64,000 nt of DNA from Rufibacter tibetensis (GTDB taxonomy: Bacteria > Bacteroidota > Bacteroidia > Cytophagales > Hymenobacteraceae): the NCBI RefSeq assembly GCF_001310085.1, contig NZ_CP012643.1, positions 3,269,501 through 3,333,500 on the forward strand, read 5' to 3'. The notes beneath the pieces were generated by a model. It had not been told where the DNA came from. It saw only the letters and a program-made list of their open reading frames with translations, and made no database searches. Both the position numbers and the translations under genes were made by a program. Shown one piece after another: positions 8,548 through 15,877 of the stretch; positions within the stretch are counted from its first letter, which is position 1; each line of letters begins with the position of its first letter.

Positions 8548-9018
8548 CTACTTTGCCTGCGTTGAAGAAGCCTTCTTGGGCTTGATCAGGTCCATGGTGA
8601 ACTCCAGGTCTACATCCCGTTTCTGGATCAGATCTTCTGCGGTGTACGTAATAGGGTAGTCTGGCAGAATGCCCCGGTCTTTATAGGGATAGCCGGAAAC
8701 CGCCATAAAGTAATTCCACTGCGGAATGGCTAGTTCAAGATCAGTATTGGCCAGTTTGACAGACAAGTGTAAACCGCTGGTATTCCGTAATAGCCACCGC
8801 CGTAGACATCTCTTGTAATGCGTTCCGGACTTATATCTATGGAAAACCAGGGCAGATAAACCAATTTCTGTTCGATTTGCCTTGGTAAAAGCCTCTGCTA
8901 AAATACTAAGCCCGTTTGGTAAACTGGTATAAGGTAACCAGAAGGTAAAATTTATCACAGTGAACAAGGTAAAGATTATTTCCTGCGTTAAGTAAATCAA
9001 GCTGAAACCCTGGACCAA
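8548..9018 (-). pseudogene. Remnant of an S41-family (C-terminal processing) peptidase
   Basis: The last 80 residues read like the C-terminal end of a Bacteroidota S41 peptidase: LANTDLELAIPQWNYFMAV, KDRGILPDYPITYTAEDLIQ, RDVDLEFTMDLI. Upstream, the alternate frame around 8775-8825 encodes RDVYGGGYYG, which in intact family members runs straight into NTSG. Here NTSG is in a different frame, so a frameshift lies near 8782. Further upstream the frame reads as unrelated sequence and no PDZ domain, catalytic Ser-Lys region or signal peptide is found. This is a decayed gene fragment, not an expressed peptidase. The 156-residue open frame is an accident of the decay. Confidence 0.7.
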
Positions 9019-9212
9019 GTCAAATCAGTAGAAGTCCGTATAATAGGAGCAGGAAAATACAGGAAAGGAGTATAGTACAATTACTTTATTTGATGTGTTC
9101 AAAACCCCGCCTTGCAGAATCCTGTTTAAACATAGGTTAGGAGGCTAGGAAAATGGGCTGTCTAGCTGGTGTAAACCAGTTTCAGGTAGCAACGCCTAAC
9201 AAAAACAAAGAA

Positions 9213-9644
9213 ATGGAAGAACCTGAACCATACTTACACCTGGAAACCGACCGGTTGCACCATTCTCTGGTGCTGCACTGGAATGGCTTTGTGCCTAGTG
9301 AAGTATACCGCGACGGGTTAATGGAAGCTATTCAGGACTCTAGGAAAGAAGGCATCCAGAGCTGGGTCATGAACATGAAACACATGAAGGTGATTCGGCA
9401 GGCCGATCAGGAATGGACCCTTTCCACGTGGTTTCCGCAGTTCCAGTTGCTGGGCGTGAAACGGTTAGCCTTTGTGGTCTCAGATGATATTTTCAACCAG
9501 ATGGCGGTGAGTAGCATGATTGCTACCATAAGGCCCAGGTTCCACGCTGAGTTGGAGTACTTCCAGGAGCTGGACTCTGCCGTGCGGTGGGCCCAGGAAA
9601 ATAAAGGCAGCCTTGGCGATTTACGTCTGTTTTCCGTAAAATAG
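9213..9644 (+). CDS. STAS/SpoIIAA-like domain protein
   Basis: A 143-residue protein from the ATG at 9213 ([33 protein letters not shown] opens it in part). An ATG at 9153 would add 20 residues with no family character and is less likely. The order beta-strand ([10 protein letters not shown]), helix ([13 protein letters not shown]), strand ([13 protein letters not shown]), helix and strand ([13 protein letters not shown]) fits the single-domain SpoIIAA-like/STAS-like proteins common in Bacteroidota. Their partner is generally unknown. It precedes two small genes at 23- and 10-base spacing and may share a transcript with them. Confidence 0.6.
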   Translation: MEEPEPYLHLETDRLHHSLVLHWNGFVPSEVYRDGLMEAIQDSRKEGIQSWVMNMKHMKVIRQADQEWTLSTWFPQFQLLGVKRLAFVVSDDIFNQMAVSSMIATIRPRFHAELEYFQELDSAVRWAQENKGSLGDLRLFSVK

Positions 9645-9667
9645 GCCTAAATCACATTTTTCTCTGC

Positions 9668-9859
9668 ATGAACATCCGTAAGAAAGTAAAAACAATCCTT
9701 CCCCTGGAAGGTGGCCGCTTTGTGGCCTTAGGCGTATTTGTGAAAGCCGCTGAGCAGGCAAAATGGTCAGACAACGAAATCCAATCAGTGATAGATGAAA
9801 TAGTGGAAGCCGATGAAACTGAGGCGCTTTCCATCCTTCAATCGTACACCACCACCTAA
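9668..9859 (+). CDS. Conserved-looking small protein, function unknown
   Basis: A 63-residue protein beginning [22 protein letters not shown]. The second half is acidic and helical ([32 protein letters not shown]). It starts 23 bases after the STAS-like gene and ends 10 bases before the next one, which supports real translation in an operon. No known domain is recognised. Confidence 0.6.
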   Translation: MNIRKKVKTILPLEGGRFVALGVFVKAAEQAKWSDNEIQSVIDEIVEADETEALSILQSYTTT

Positions 9860-9869
9860 CCCAATCGCC

Positions 9870-10130
9870 ATGCCCTTAAGCCCCAAGCTCGAAGCCAAAC
9901 TAAGCAAACCGTTCGCCCCAGACAGCCGCATAGATGATGTGTTCGCAGGCAATGACATCACATTCATCACGGATGGGCAGGGCCACGCCATTACCTTATT
10001 CATTGGCAAGCGCAAGCCAGACGGCAGCATCAACGGTGAACGCTTTGTGCGGCGCCTCAAGTTTGAGGCCGATGGGGTGACCCTGAAAGCCAGCCACTGG
10101 GAAAACAAAGGCAAAGTGACCCGGTTCTGA
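9870..10130 (+). CDS. Small protein of unknown function
   Basis: An 86-residue protein from the ATG at 9870 (MPLSPKLEAKLSKPFAPDSR). An alternative ATG at 9813 would overlap the previous gene and is rejected. It is rich in beta-type hydrophobic/charged alternation (DDVFAGNDITFITDG, HAITLFIGKRKPDGS, FVRRLKFEADGVTLKASHWE) and resembles small secreted-type hypothetical proteins, but it has no signal peptide. Third gene of the 9213 group. A degraded palindromic element starts immediately after its stop. Confidence 0.6.
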   Translation: MPLSPKLEAKLSKPFAPDSRIDDVFAGNDITFITDGQGHAITLFIGKRKPDGSINGERFVRRLKFEADGVTLKASHWENKGKVTRF

Positions 10131-10164
10131 TTTGAGCCATTTTTTTTGCAAAAGCAACCCTAAA
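10131..10164. repeat. Copy of the 3'-end palindromic element (degraded)
   Basis: TTTGAGCCATTTTTTTTGCA begins immediately after the stop of the 9870 gene, and the right half is CAACCCTAAA. Family described in the findings. Confidence 0.6.
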
Positions 10165-10208
10165 CAGAAAATAAAATTTAGGGGCCTTTCACCAACTCCC
10201 AAAAGTAG

Positions 10209-10828
10209 CAGATAGAACAGCAGGTTACCTTCGGGGCGACCGGTGATTACAAAGGTATTTCCCTGGTGGGCAACACCGCTTGCTTTGTGCACAGCGACGG
10301 GAAAATTTTTGAAGTGACCAGCATCAACGCTCTAACGAATGAGGTAAAAGAATATGAGATGCCCTTAAAGGCTGAACATAAAGTGAAAGGGCTGGGTTAT
10401 GATGCCAAAAACTAGCGCCTGCAGCTGGCTATTAAAGGTGAGGAACCGGGTGAACCGGCTTACAAAGGTGTTTACGGGTTTGATCTGGCATCTAAAAAAT
10501 TATTGGCGGACCCGGTATTCAAGCTGAATCTGAAAGACCCACTGCTTCCGCAGGGCACCGCAAAAAGCCTGAGTAAAGTGTGATAGCCGTCAGAAATCGC
10601 CATCTGTCCGGTGACCGTCGACATTTACCTCATGGAAGCTTCTAACCCGCAGCTCTTTATCCTCAAACCAAACGGCAGCATCAAGACCCGGTACAAATTA
10701 AGTGATGCTGCTTTCTACAAACCAGAAGGAATTACGTTTAGCCCAAGCGGGGAGAGATGTATATCTCCAATGAGGGGAAAAAAGATCCCGGCAATATTCT
10801 GCTGGTGAAACTTAAGGAAACAAGATAA
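10209..10828 (+). pseudogene. Broken SdiA-regulated/YjiK-like beta-propeller protein
   Basis: Reading through from 10209 gives a recognisable protein: GATGDYKGISLVGNTACFVH, SDGKIFEVTS, KGVYGFDLASKKL, then VDIYLMEASNPQLFILKPNG, KPEGITFSPSGE. This is the SdiA-regulated (YjiK-like) beta-propeller pattern, including the PEGITFSPSGE-type repeat. The frame is interrupted by an in-frame TAG near 10413, a TGA-TAG pair near 10580, and a frameshift near 10755, after which MYISNEGKKDPGNILLVKLK continues in a new frame to a stop at 10828. The signal peptide is also missing. Three independent lesions make this an old pseudogene, not a sequencing error. It sits between the small-gene group and the bestrophin-like gene. 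Confidence 0.75.
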
Positions 10829-10865
10829 GTACTAAGCTGTTTCTGCTTCAATAATCATTTAGTAT

Positions 10866-11825
10866 ATGTTGGTTCGACGGAATCTGAAGTGGAGTGTCAT
10901 TGCACATTATACCTGGAAGAGCATGCTGTATTACACGCTGCTCGCCATTGCGGTGTTCCTCCTGCATGATCATTTTGAAGTACTTAAGTTACACTTGCCT
11001 TTCAGCACCATCACGGCTTTAAGCACGGCTCTGGCTATTTTCCTGGGTTTCAAGAACAGCAACGCCTATGAACGCTGGTGGGAAGCACGCCAGATCTGGG
11101 GCCAGTTGGTGAACAGCAGCCGCGCCTGGTCAAGGCAGGTGGTGACCATGATCATTCCAGAGGAGTCGCATGAGGCGCAAATGGTGAAAGAACTGCAGGA
11201 GCGGTTGGTGTACCGGCATATGGCCTTTGTGCATGGGCTTCGGGTTTTCCTGCGCAAGCCTAAGCAATACAATGAAACCCGGCAGGAAGAAATCTACGAA
11301 GAAACCAACGAGTACTCAGACACGATGGCTTTCCTGTCGCCCAATGAGTACAAGATTTTCTGCCAGAAAAACAACCCGCCCAATTACCTGCTCAACCTGC
11401 AAGGCGATGACCTGAGAAGGGCCTATGACCGGGGCTGGCTTTCCGATTACAGGTTTGTTCAATTAGAGCAGACGCTGGTGGAGTTCAACAACGTTCAGGG
11501 CCGCAGCGAACGAATCAAGAACACGCCTTTCCCGCGGCAGTACAGTTTCTTTTCCAGGGTGTTTGTGTTCATCCATGCCTCTCTGCTTCCATTTGTGTTT
11601 GTGGAAGAAATTGGGTGGGCCAGTATGCCTGTATCGGTCATCATTTCCTTTGTATTCCTTTGCCTTGACTTAGTGGGCGAGCGCATGGAAGACCCGTTTG
11701 AAAACCGCTTGGAAGACGTGCCGCTCACTTCCATGTCTTTGGGCATAGAAACCAACCTCAAAGAACACTGGGGCGACAAGAACTTTCCGGCTTCAAAAGA
11801 TATGTCCAAGGGCATTGTGCTGTAA
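10866..11825 (+). CDS. Bestrophin-like (UPF0187) membrane protein
   Basis: A 319-residue membrane protein starting MLVRRNLKWSVIAHYTWKSM. The sequence FSTITALSTALAIFLGFKNS followed by NAYERWWEARQIWGQLVNSSRAW is the signature of bacterial bestrophin homologues, near residues 43-88. Hydrophobic helices lie at about 18-36, 48-65, 228-245 and 250-268. The C-terminus holds EDPFENRLEDVPLTSM, also typical. Relatives form pentameric anion or cation channels in the inner membrane. The physiological ion is not known for this subfamily. It is a single gene, and the 11891 terminator follows the stop. Confidence 0.85.
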   Translation: MLVRRNLKWSVIAHYTWKSMLYYTLLAIAVFLLHDHFEVLKLHLPFSTITALSTALAIFLGFKNSNAYERWWEARQIWGQLVNSSRAWSRQVVTMIIPEESHEAQMVKELQERLVYRHMAFVHGLRVFLRKPKQYNETRQEEIYEETNEYSDTMAFLSPNEYKIFCQKNNPPNYLLNLQGDDLRRAYDRGWLSDYRFVQLEQTLVEFNNVQGRSERIKNTPFPRQYSFFSRVFVFIHASLLPFVFVEEIGWASMPVSVIISFVFLCLDLVGERMEDPFENRLEDVPLTSMSLGIETNLKEHWGDKNFPASKDMSKGIVL

Positions 11826-11863
11826 AGCTTGTTTATGTTTTTAATAGAAAACTGAGGAGTAGG

Positions 11864-11895
11864 TTTAATGGCTGTTTTCTGGAAAAGGTAAAAAG
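11864..11895. repeat. Copy of the 3'-end palindromic element (degraded)
   Basis: TTTAATGGCTGTTTTCTGGA followed by AAAGGTAAAAA fits the left half well and the right half poorly. It lies in the convergent gap between the bestrophin-like and SPW genes. Confidence 0.45.
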
Positions 11896-11938
11896 CGAGC
11901 GGCTCCTTTGTGTCATCACAAAGGAGCCGCTCGCTTTT
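11891..11938. terminator. Bidirectional terminator, 22-bp perfect stem
   Basis: AAAAGCGAGCGGCTCCTTTG begins the left arm (11891-11912), which pairs perfectly with 11917-11938 around TCAT. A-rich and T-rich ends let it serve both convergent genes. Confidence 0.92.
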
Positions 11939-11953
11939 CAATAGCTCAGGAAA

Positions 11954-12322
11954 TTACCTGGATCTTGAAGCTTCCATGGCTGGGGTCATGCGCGTCATAA
12001 CGGCTTGTCCCACAATCAAGAGACCTACAATGAAGTGAGGTTCCCAGATGTAGTCATGGAAGAAGAACAGCCAGGGAGACAAAGCCAGCAGAAAGCCGAT
12101 GGCCAGGTCACTGATGATGTGTGCCGGCATGGGAATCACCTTCATAGCTCCGGTTTCATTTTTAGTCATGAGCGCCTGAACCAGAATCACGGCTCCAATC
12201 CCTATGGGAAGGTAGCTTTCAATTCCGCCTCTGTAGAAGCCAAACACCCAGGGCGATGCAATCAATAGAATGGCAATGAGATAGTCCATCATTCCGTGGA
12301 CACTGGTTGGTATAATCCGCAT
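11954..12322 (-). CDS. SPW-repeat integral membrane protein
   Basis: A 122-residue four-helix membrane protein with two copies of the SPW motif: LLIASPWVFGFYRGG and LLALSPWLFFFHDY. Each is followed by a hydrophobic helix, and this duplication defines the SPW family. The start is the ATG at 12322 (MRIIPTSVHGMMDY), not an upstream frame-opening ATG at 12367. The chosen start has AAAGGAGG five bases upstream, a full anti-Shine-Dalgarno match that is unusual for this phylum. Function of the family is unknown; members are often linked to membrane stress. The gene is convergent with the bestrophin-like gene. Confidence 0.8.
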   Translation of the reverse strand: MRIIPTSVHGMMDYLIAILLIASPWVFGFYRGGIESYLPIGIGAVILVQALMTKNETGAMKVIPMPAHIISDLAIGFLLALSPWLFFFHDYIWEPHFIVGLLIVGQAVMTRMTPAMEASRSR

Positions 12323-12327
12323 AAAAA

Positions 12328-12337
12328 CCTCCTTTGT
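12328..12337 (-). promoter_or_regulatory. Strong Shine-Dalgarno site deciding the SPW start
   Basis: On the minus strand AAAGGAGG is followed by TTTTT and the ATG at 12322. Nearly all other genes in this window lack such a site. Confidence 0.75.
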
Positions 12338-12824
12338 AAAAACGTAAACGTATCTTTTTATACGCACCTGAAGGAGGTTGGCTGATAGAGTTTATACTGA
12401 TTTTCAAGTGTTTATAAGGAATAAATACTTACCTGAGGCATTTTGTATGCGGAATGGTGTCCTTTTAAAACCAAATATGGAATGAAGCCACCAAAGCAGA
12501 TATCGTATTGTGCCACTTATGGGTACTTGAGTCTACCTATTTTAAAAATATTCGTATAGGCTGCAGGCTTAGGCTCTTACCTGCCACTTTAGGGTGGTGC
12601 TGCCTCCGATCTCTTACAATTTCTTTTTGTGCTTGTTTTTTCATAAAAGCTACAAAACCAAATAGATACAAAAACTTTCTATATATTAGATTTGGTATGT
12701 AGTATTAATGCAGTAAGTTATAGGAAAAATACTGAATTGAGGTTGGAAAGAAATTAGATAAATTAACCATAAAGTTTACGGGTATACTAAGCGTACCTAT
12801 TCATCAAGTTAAAACACTATACAT
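12338..12824. other. Divergent intergenic region between SPW gene and inositol operon
   Basis: Nearly 490 bases without a credible gene. A short 64-residue frame at 12508-12702 has no family character. The second half is AT-rich. TAGATTTG at 12687-12694 matches the Bacteroidota -7 consensus TAnnTTTG, about 130 bases before the operon start, but no convincing -33 element was seen. Confidence 0.4.
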
Positions 12825-14150
12825 ATGGACTACGAAGTGAAAGGGGCGGAGGGGAAGTTAGGAATTTTGATCCCGGGGTTAGGGGCAGTGGCCACCACGT
12901 TTATAGCCGGGGTAGAGGCGGTCAAGAAAGGACTGGCCAGCCCGGTAGGGTCACTCACCCAAATGGGCCGCATCAGGTTGGGCAAGCGGACTGAAGGTCG
13001 TTTCCCGCTTATCAAGGACTTTGTGCCCTTGGCCGGACTGGAGGATATTGTCTTCGGGGGCTGGGACGTGTACGCCGACAATGTGTTTGAAGCCGCGGTT
13101 AACGCTAAAGTTCTAGAGCCTATGCTGCTGCACGCCGTAAAGCCCGAGTTGGAAGCCATAGTGCCCATGAAAGCGGTATTTGACCAGGCCTATGCCCGTA
13201 ACCTGGAGGGAACAAACGTCAAGGAAGGCGCAGACAAAATGGAGTTGGCCGAAGCCCTGATGGAAGACATCCGGAACTTCAAGGAAGCCAATGGCTGTGA
13301 CCGTTTGGTGATGGTATGGTGCGGTTCTACGGAGATTTATATTGAGGAGTCTGAGGTACACCAAACCATTGAGGCATTTGAACAAGGCTTACGTGACAAT
13401 GATCCACAAATAGCACCCAGCATGGTGTACGCGTATGCTGCCGTGAAAATGGGCGTTCCTTTCGCCAATGGAGCTCCTAACTTAACGGTTGATATTCCGG
13501 CCATTGTAGAGCTGGCCAAAGAGAACGACATCGCCATCTCGGGTAAAGACTTTAAAACGGGCCAGACCTTGATGAAAACCATTCTTGCCCCGGGTCTGCA
13601 TGCCAGAGCCTTGGGTGTGAAAGGTTGGTTCTCTTCCAATATTCTGGGTAACCGTGACGGCTACGTACTGGATCACCCGGAAAACTTCAAGACCAAAGAA
13701 GTTTCCAAATTGAGCGTGCTGGACGAAATCTTCAAGCCAGAGGCTAACCCAGAACTGTATGGGGACATGTACCACAAGGTACGCATCAACTACTACCCTC
13801 CGCACGGTGACAACAAAGAAAGCTGGGACAACATTGACATCTTCGGGTGGCTGGGCTACCAGATGCAGATCAAAATCAACTTCCTGTGCCGTGACTCTAT
13901 TCTGGCCGCGCCGTTAGTGTTAGACCTGGCCCTGTTCACTGATCTGGCGCAACGCGCCGGCATGAGTGGAATTCAGGAATGGTTGTCTTTCTATTACAAA
14001 TCACCGCAAACTGCCGAGGGCTTGCCACCAGAGCACGATATCTTCAAACAACTCATGAAAATGCAGAATACCCTGCGCCACATGATGGGCGAAGACCTGA
14101 TCACGCACCTGGGCCTGGACTATTACCAGGACCTGGTAGACACCTTGTAG
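12825..14150 (+). CDS. Inositol-3-phosphate synthase (myo-inositol-1-phosphate synthase)
   Basis: A 441-residue member of the MIPS family, which converts glucose 6-phosphate to 1D-myo-inositol 3-phosphate using NAD. Visible family features are the N-terminal dinucleotide site GILIPGLGAVATTFIAG (about 12-28), VFGGWDVYADNVFEAA (75-92), and the catalytic-domain stretch AISGKDFKTGQTLMKT (about 242-257). Also present are WFSSNILGNRDGYVL and KINFLCRDSILAAPLVLDLA. Length and order fit the bacterial enzyme. It opens a tight operon with a PgpA-like phosphatase 7 bases downstream, a GtrA protein and a CDP-alcohol phosphatidyltransferase, so its product most likely feeds an inositol phospholipid. Confidence 0.93.
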   Translation: MDYEVKGAEGKLGILIPGLGAVATTFIAGVEAVKKGLASPVGSLTQMGRIRLGKRTEGRFPLIKDFVPLAGLEDIVFGGWDVYADNVFEAAVNAKVLEPMLLHAVKPELEAIVPMKAVFDQAYARNLEGTNVKEGADKMELAEALMEDIRNFKEANGCDRLVMVWCGSTEIYIEESEVHQTIEAFEQGLRDNDPQIAPSMVYAYAAVKMGVPFANGAPNLTVDIPAIVELAKENDIAISGKDFKTGQTLMKTILAPGLHARALGVKGWFSSNILGNRDGYVLDHPENFKTKEVSKLSVLDEIFKPEANPELYGDMYHKVRINYYPPHGDNKESWDNIDIFGWLGYQMQIKINFLCRDSILAAPLVLDLALFTDLAQRAGMSGIQEWLSFYYKSPQTAEGLPPEHDIFKQLMKMQNTLRHMMGEDLITHLGLDYYQDLVDTL

Positions 14151-14157
14151 GGCCTCA

Positions 14158-14616
14158 GTGATAGAAGTACATAAACTCATTTCCTCCGGCCTGGGCATTG
14201 GGTACGTAGGCAAAGGAGGCGGAACGGTTGCTGCCATAGCCACCTGCCTTCTTTGGTACCTGCTGCAGGCTGGCGGGGAAATGAGCTTGCCTGCCCAACT
14301 TATTTGCGCGCTGCTGTTGACAGTAGTGGGCATTTGGTCGGCAGACCAGGTAGAGCCTTTGTGGGGGAAAGACGACAAAAAGGTAGTTATTGATGAGGTA
14401 GCAGGCATGTGCCTTGCTTTGGTGGCGATACCATTGACCCTTCCTCATGTACTAGCTGGCCTGGTGTTGTTCCGTTTTTTTGATATACTCAAACCGCTGG
14501 GCATCAGGAGGGCCGAGCAGGTGAGAGGTGGTTGGGGCGTCATGTTAGATGACGTGCTGGCCGGTATTTGCGCCAACCTCCTGCTTCAAGTAATCATGTA
14601 CTTTACACAATTTTAG
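14158..14616 (+). CDS. PgpA-family lipid phosphatase (candidate phosphatidylinositol-phosphate phosphatase)
   Basis: A 152-residue membrane protein of the PgpA family. Asp79-Glu80 in VVIDEVAGM is the conserved acidic pair, and FRFFDILKPLGIRRAEQ is the conserved C-terminal block. Four hydrophobic helices are visible. PgpA normally removes phosphate from phosphatidylglycerophosphate. Here it lies between the inositol-phosphate synthase and the lipid synthase genes, so phosphatidylinositol phosphate is the more likely substrate. In Bacteroides thetaiotaomicron a comparable cluster was reported to make inositol lipids (recalled, not checked). The start is a GTG at 14158, 7 bases after the MIPS stop. 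The substrate assignment is inference from context. Confidence 0.85.
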   Translation: MIEVHKLISSGLGIGYVGKGGGTVAAIATCLLWYLLQAGGEMSLPAQLICALLLTVVGIWSADQVEPLWGKDDKKVVIDEVAGMCLALVAIPLTLPHVLAGLVLFRFFDILKPLGIRRAEQVRGGWGVMLDDVLAGICANLLLQVIMYFTQF

Positions 14617-14988
14617 ATGCTCACTTTTCTAAAGGCACAAACGGCCTCTGTGGGCGCCACAGTAGTTGATTTCGTGGTCACCGTATTGGCCGTGGAGTTC
14701 TTCGGGTTATGGTATGTGATGGCAAACCTGATTGGAACTGTCTCAGGGGGCATTACCCATTTTGCGTTGGGTAGAACCTGGGTTTTCCATTCAGAGAACC
14801 CTAATGTAAAAGCACAAGCCATCCGCTACTTCCTCATCTGGAACGGAAGCCTGGTGTTGAATGCGGTAGGTATCTTCCTGATTACCCATTACAGTGGTAT
14901 CAGCTATATCATCTCAAAAGTGATCACGTCTATTGTAGTGGGCATTGGCTACAATTACGTCATGCAGAAGAGCTTTGTGTTTAAATAA
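14617..14988 (+). CDS. GtrA-like small membrane protein
   Basis: A 123-residue protein with four membrane segments that starts at the base after the PgpA-like stop. The family pattern is clear: VGATVVDFVVTVLAVEFFG, then GGITHFALGRTWVF, then IRYFLIWNGSLVLNAVGIFL, and the closing YNYVMQKSFVFK. GtrA proteins are thought to flip or present lipid-linked sugars such as undecaprenyl-phosphate-glucose. In this operon it could move an inositol lipid or its precursor across the inner membrane, or help glycosylate it. That role is inference; the family call is firm. Confidence 0.85.
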   Translation: MLTFLKAQTASVGATVVDFVVTVLAVEFFGLWYVMANLIGTVSGGITHFALGRTWVFHSENPNVKAQAIRYFLIWNGSLVLNAVGIFLITHYSGISYIISKVITSIVVGIGYNYVMQKSFVFK

Positions 14989-15020
14989 ACTATTTTCTCT
15001 ACCCCTCAGATAGATAGCAC

Positions 15021-15800
15021 ATGGAAGCAAGAGAAAGAATTGCCCTGACCACTACCGTGAAAGCGAAAGCTCCCGGCGAGAAGGCCTGGAAAGTTTTCCT
15101 GCAGCAGGGTATCTACAAGATCGTGAACCCGTTTGTGCGGCTGTTGATCAAACTGGGCTTTACGCCCAATGCGGTCACCACCACCGGGTTTATCATGAAC
15201 GTAGGCGTAGCCGTCATCTTTGTGGTAGGGGGCGAAGACGAGAACCGAAACGATCTGTCTTACGTGGGCTGGGCCGGATTCCTGATCATGATGGCTGGTC
15301 TGTTTGACATGCTGGATGGGCAGGTGGCCCGCATGGGCAACATGGGATCTACCTTCGGAGCTCTGTTTGACTCAGTGCTGGACCGGTACAGTGAGCTGAT
15401 CATGTTTCTGGGCATCTGCTACTACCTCATGGCCCACCATTACTTTCTGAGCTCGTTGTTTGCGTTCATTGCCATGATCGGTTCCATGATGGTGAGTTAC
15501 ACCCGCGCCCGCGCGGAAGGACTGGGGGTAGAATGCAAGGGGGGGTTCTTCCAGCGGCCCGAACGTGTGGTACTGATTGCTTTGGCCGGAATGTTCTGTG
15601 GCCTTACCGCCTCTTTGATTGGGGCCGATTACAAACTCTACATTCCCGGCATTCCGTTCCACGTGTTTGAGACCATGTCTGTCTTCACCATTCCCATTAC
15701 CGTGTTGGCTATTTTTACCAACGTGACGGCCATTACCCGCCTGATGCAAGCCAGGCATGCCATAGAAGCCAAAGAAAGAAGTCAGGCTTTGAAGCCGTAA
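15021..15800 (+). CDS. CDP-alcohol phosphatidyltransferase, probable phosphatidylinositol-phosphate synthase
   Basis: A 259-residue membrane enzyme with an intact CDP-alcohol phosphotransferase signature: D96, D99-G100, A103-R104, G113, D117 and D121 in DMLDGQVAR...FGALFDSVLD. These residues bind the metal and the CDP-diacylglycerol. Several membrane helices follow, with the basic loop SYTRARAEGL in the middle. The family joins CDP-diacylglycerol to an alcohol or to inositol phosphate. As the last gene of an operon that starts with inositol-3-phosphate synthase, the acceptor is most likely inositol phosphate, giving phosphatidylinositol phosphate that the PgpA-like enzyme would then dephosphorylate. 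Synthesis of another alcohol lipid cannot be excluded. Confidence 0.85.
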   Translation: MEARERIALTTTVKAKAPGEKAWKVFLQQGIYKIVNPFVRLLIKLGFTPNAVTTTGFIMNVGVAVIFVVGGEDENRNDLSYVGWAGFLIMMAGLFDMLDGQVARMGNMGSTFGALFDSVLDRYSELIMFLGICYYLMAHHYFLSSLFAFIAMIGSMMVSYTRARAEGLGVECKGGFFQRPERVVLIALAGMFCGLTASLIGADYKLYIPGIPFHVFETMSVFTIPITVLAIFTNVTAITRLMQARHAIEAKERSQALKP

Positions 15801-15825
15801 GAAAACTTCTTGTAGTCATCTCTTG

Positions 15826-15877
15826 AATAAAGCGATTAGGGCCTGTTTTCCAGAAAACAGGCCCTAATCGCTTTATT
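15826..15877. terminator. Bidirectional 25-bp terminator containing a full palindromic element
   Basis: A perfect 25-bp stem with a 2-base loop runs from 15826 to 15877. Its core is ATTAGGGCCTGTTTTC and the complement, a full copy of the dispersed 3'-end element with extra stem at its foot. It sits between convergent genes; the outer base overlaps the last base of the 15877 stop. Confidence 0.93.

Noticed and set aside
12508-12702. 64-residue open frame in the gap before the inositol operon
   Set aside because: No family character, Cys/Leu/Arg-rich random-like sequence, no start context, and it lies in what should be a promoter region.
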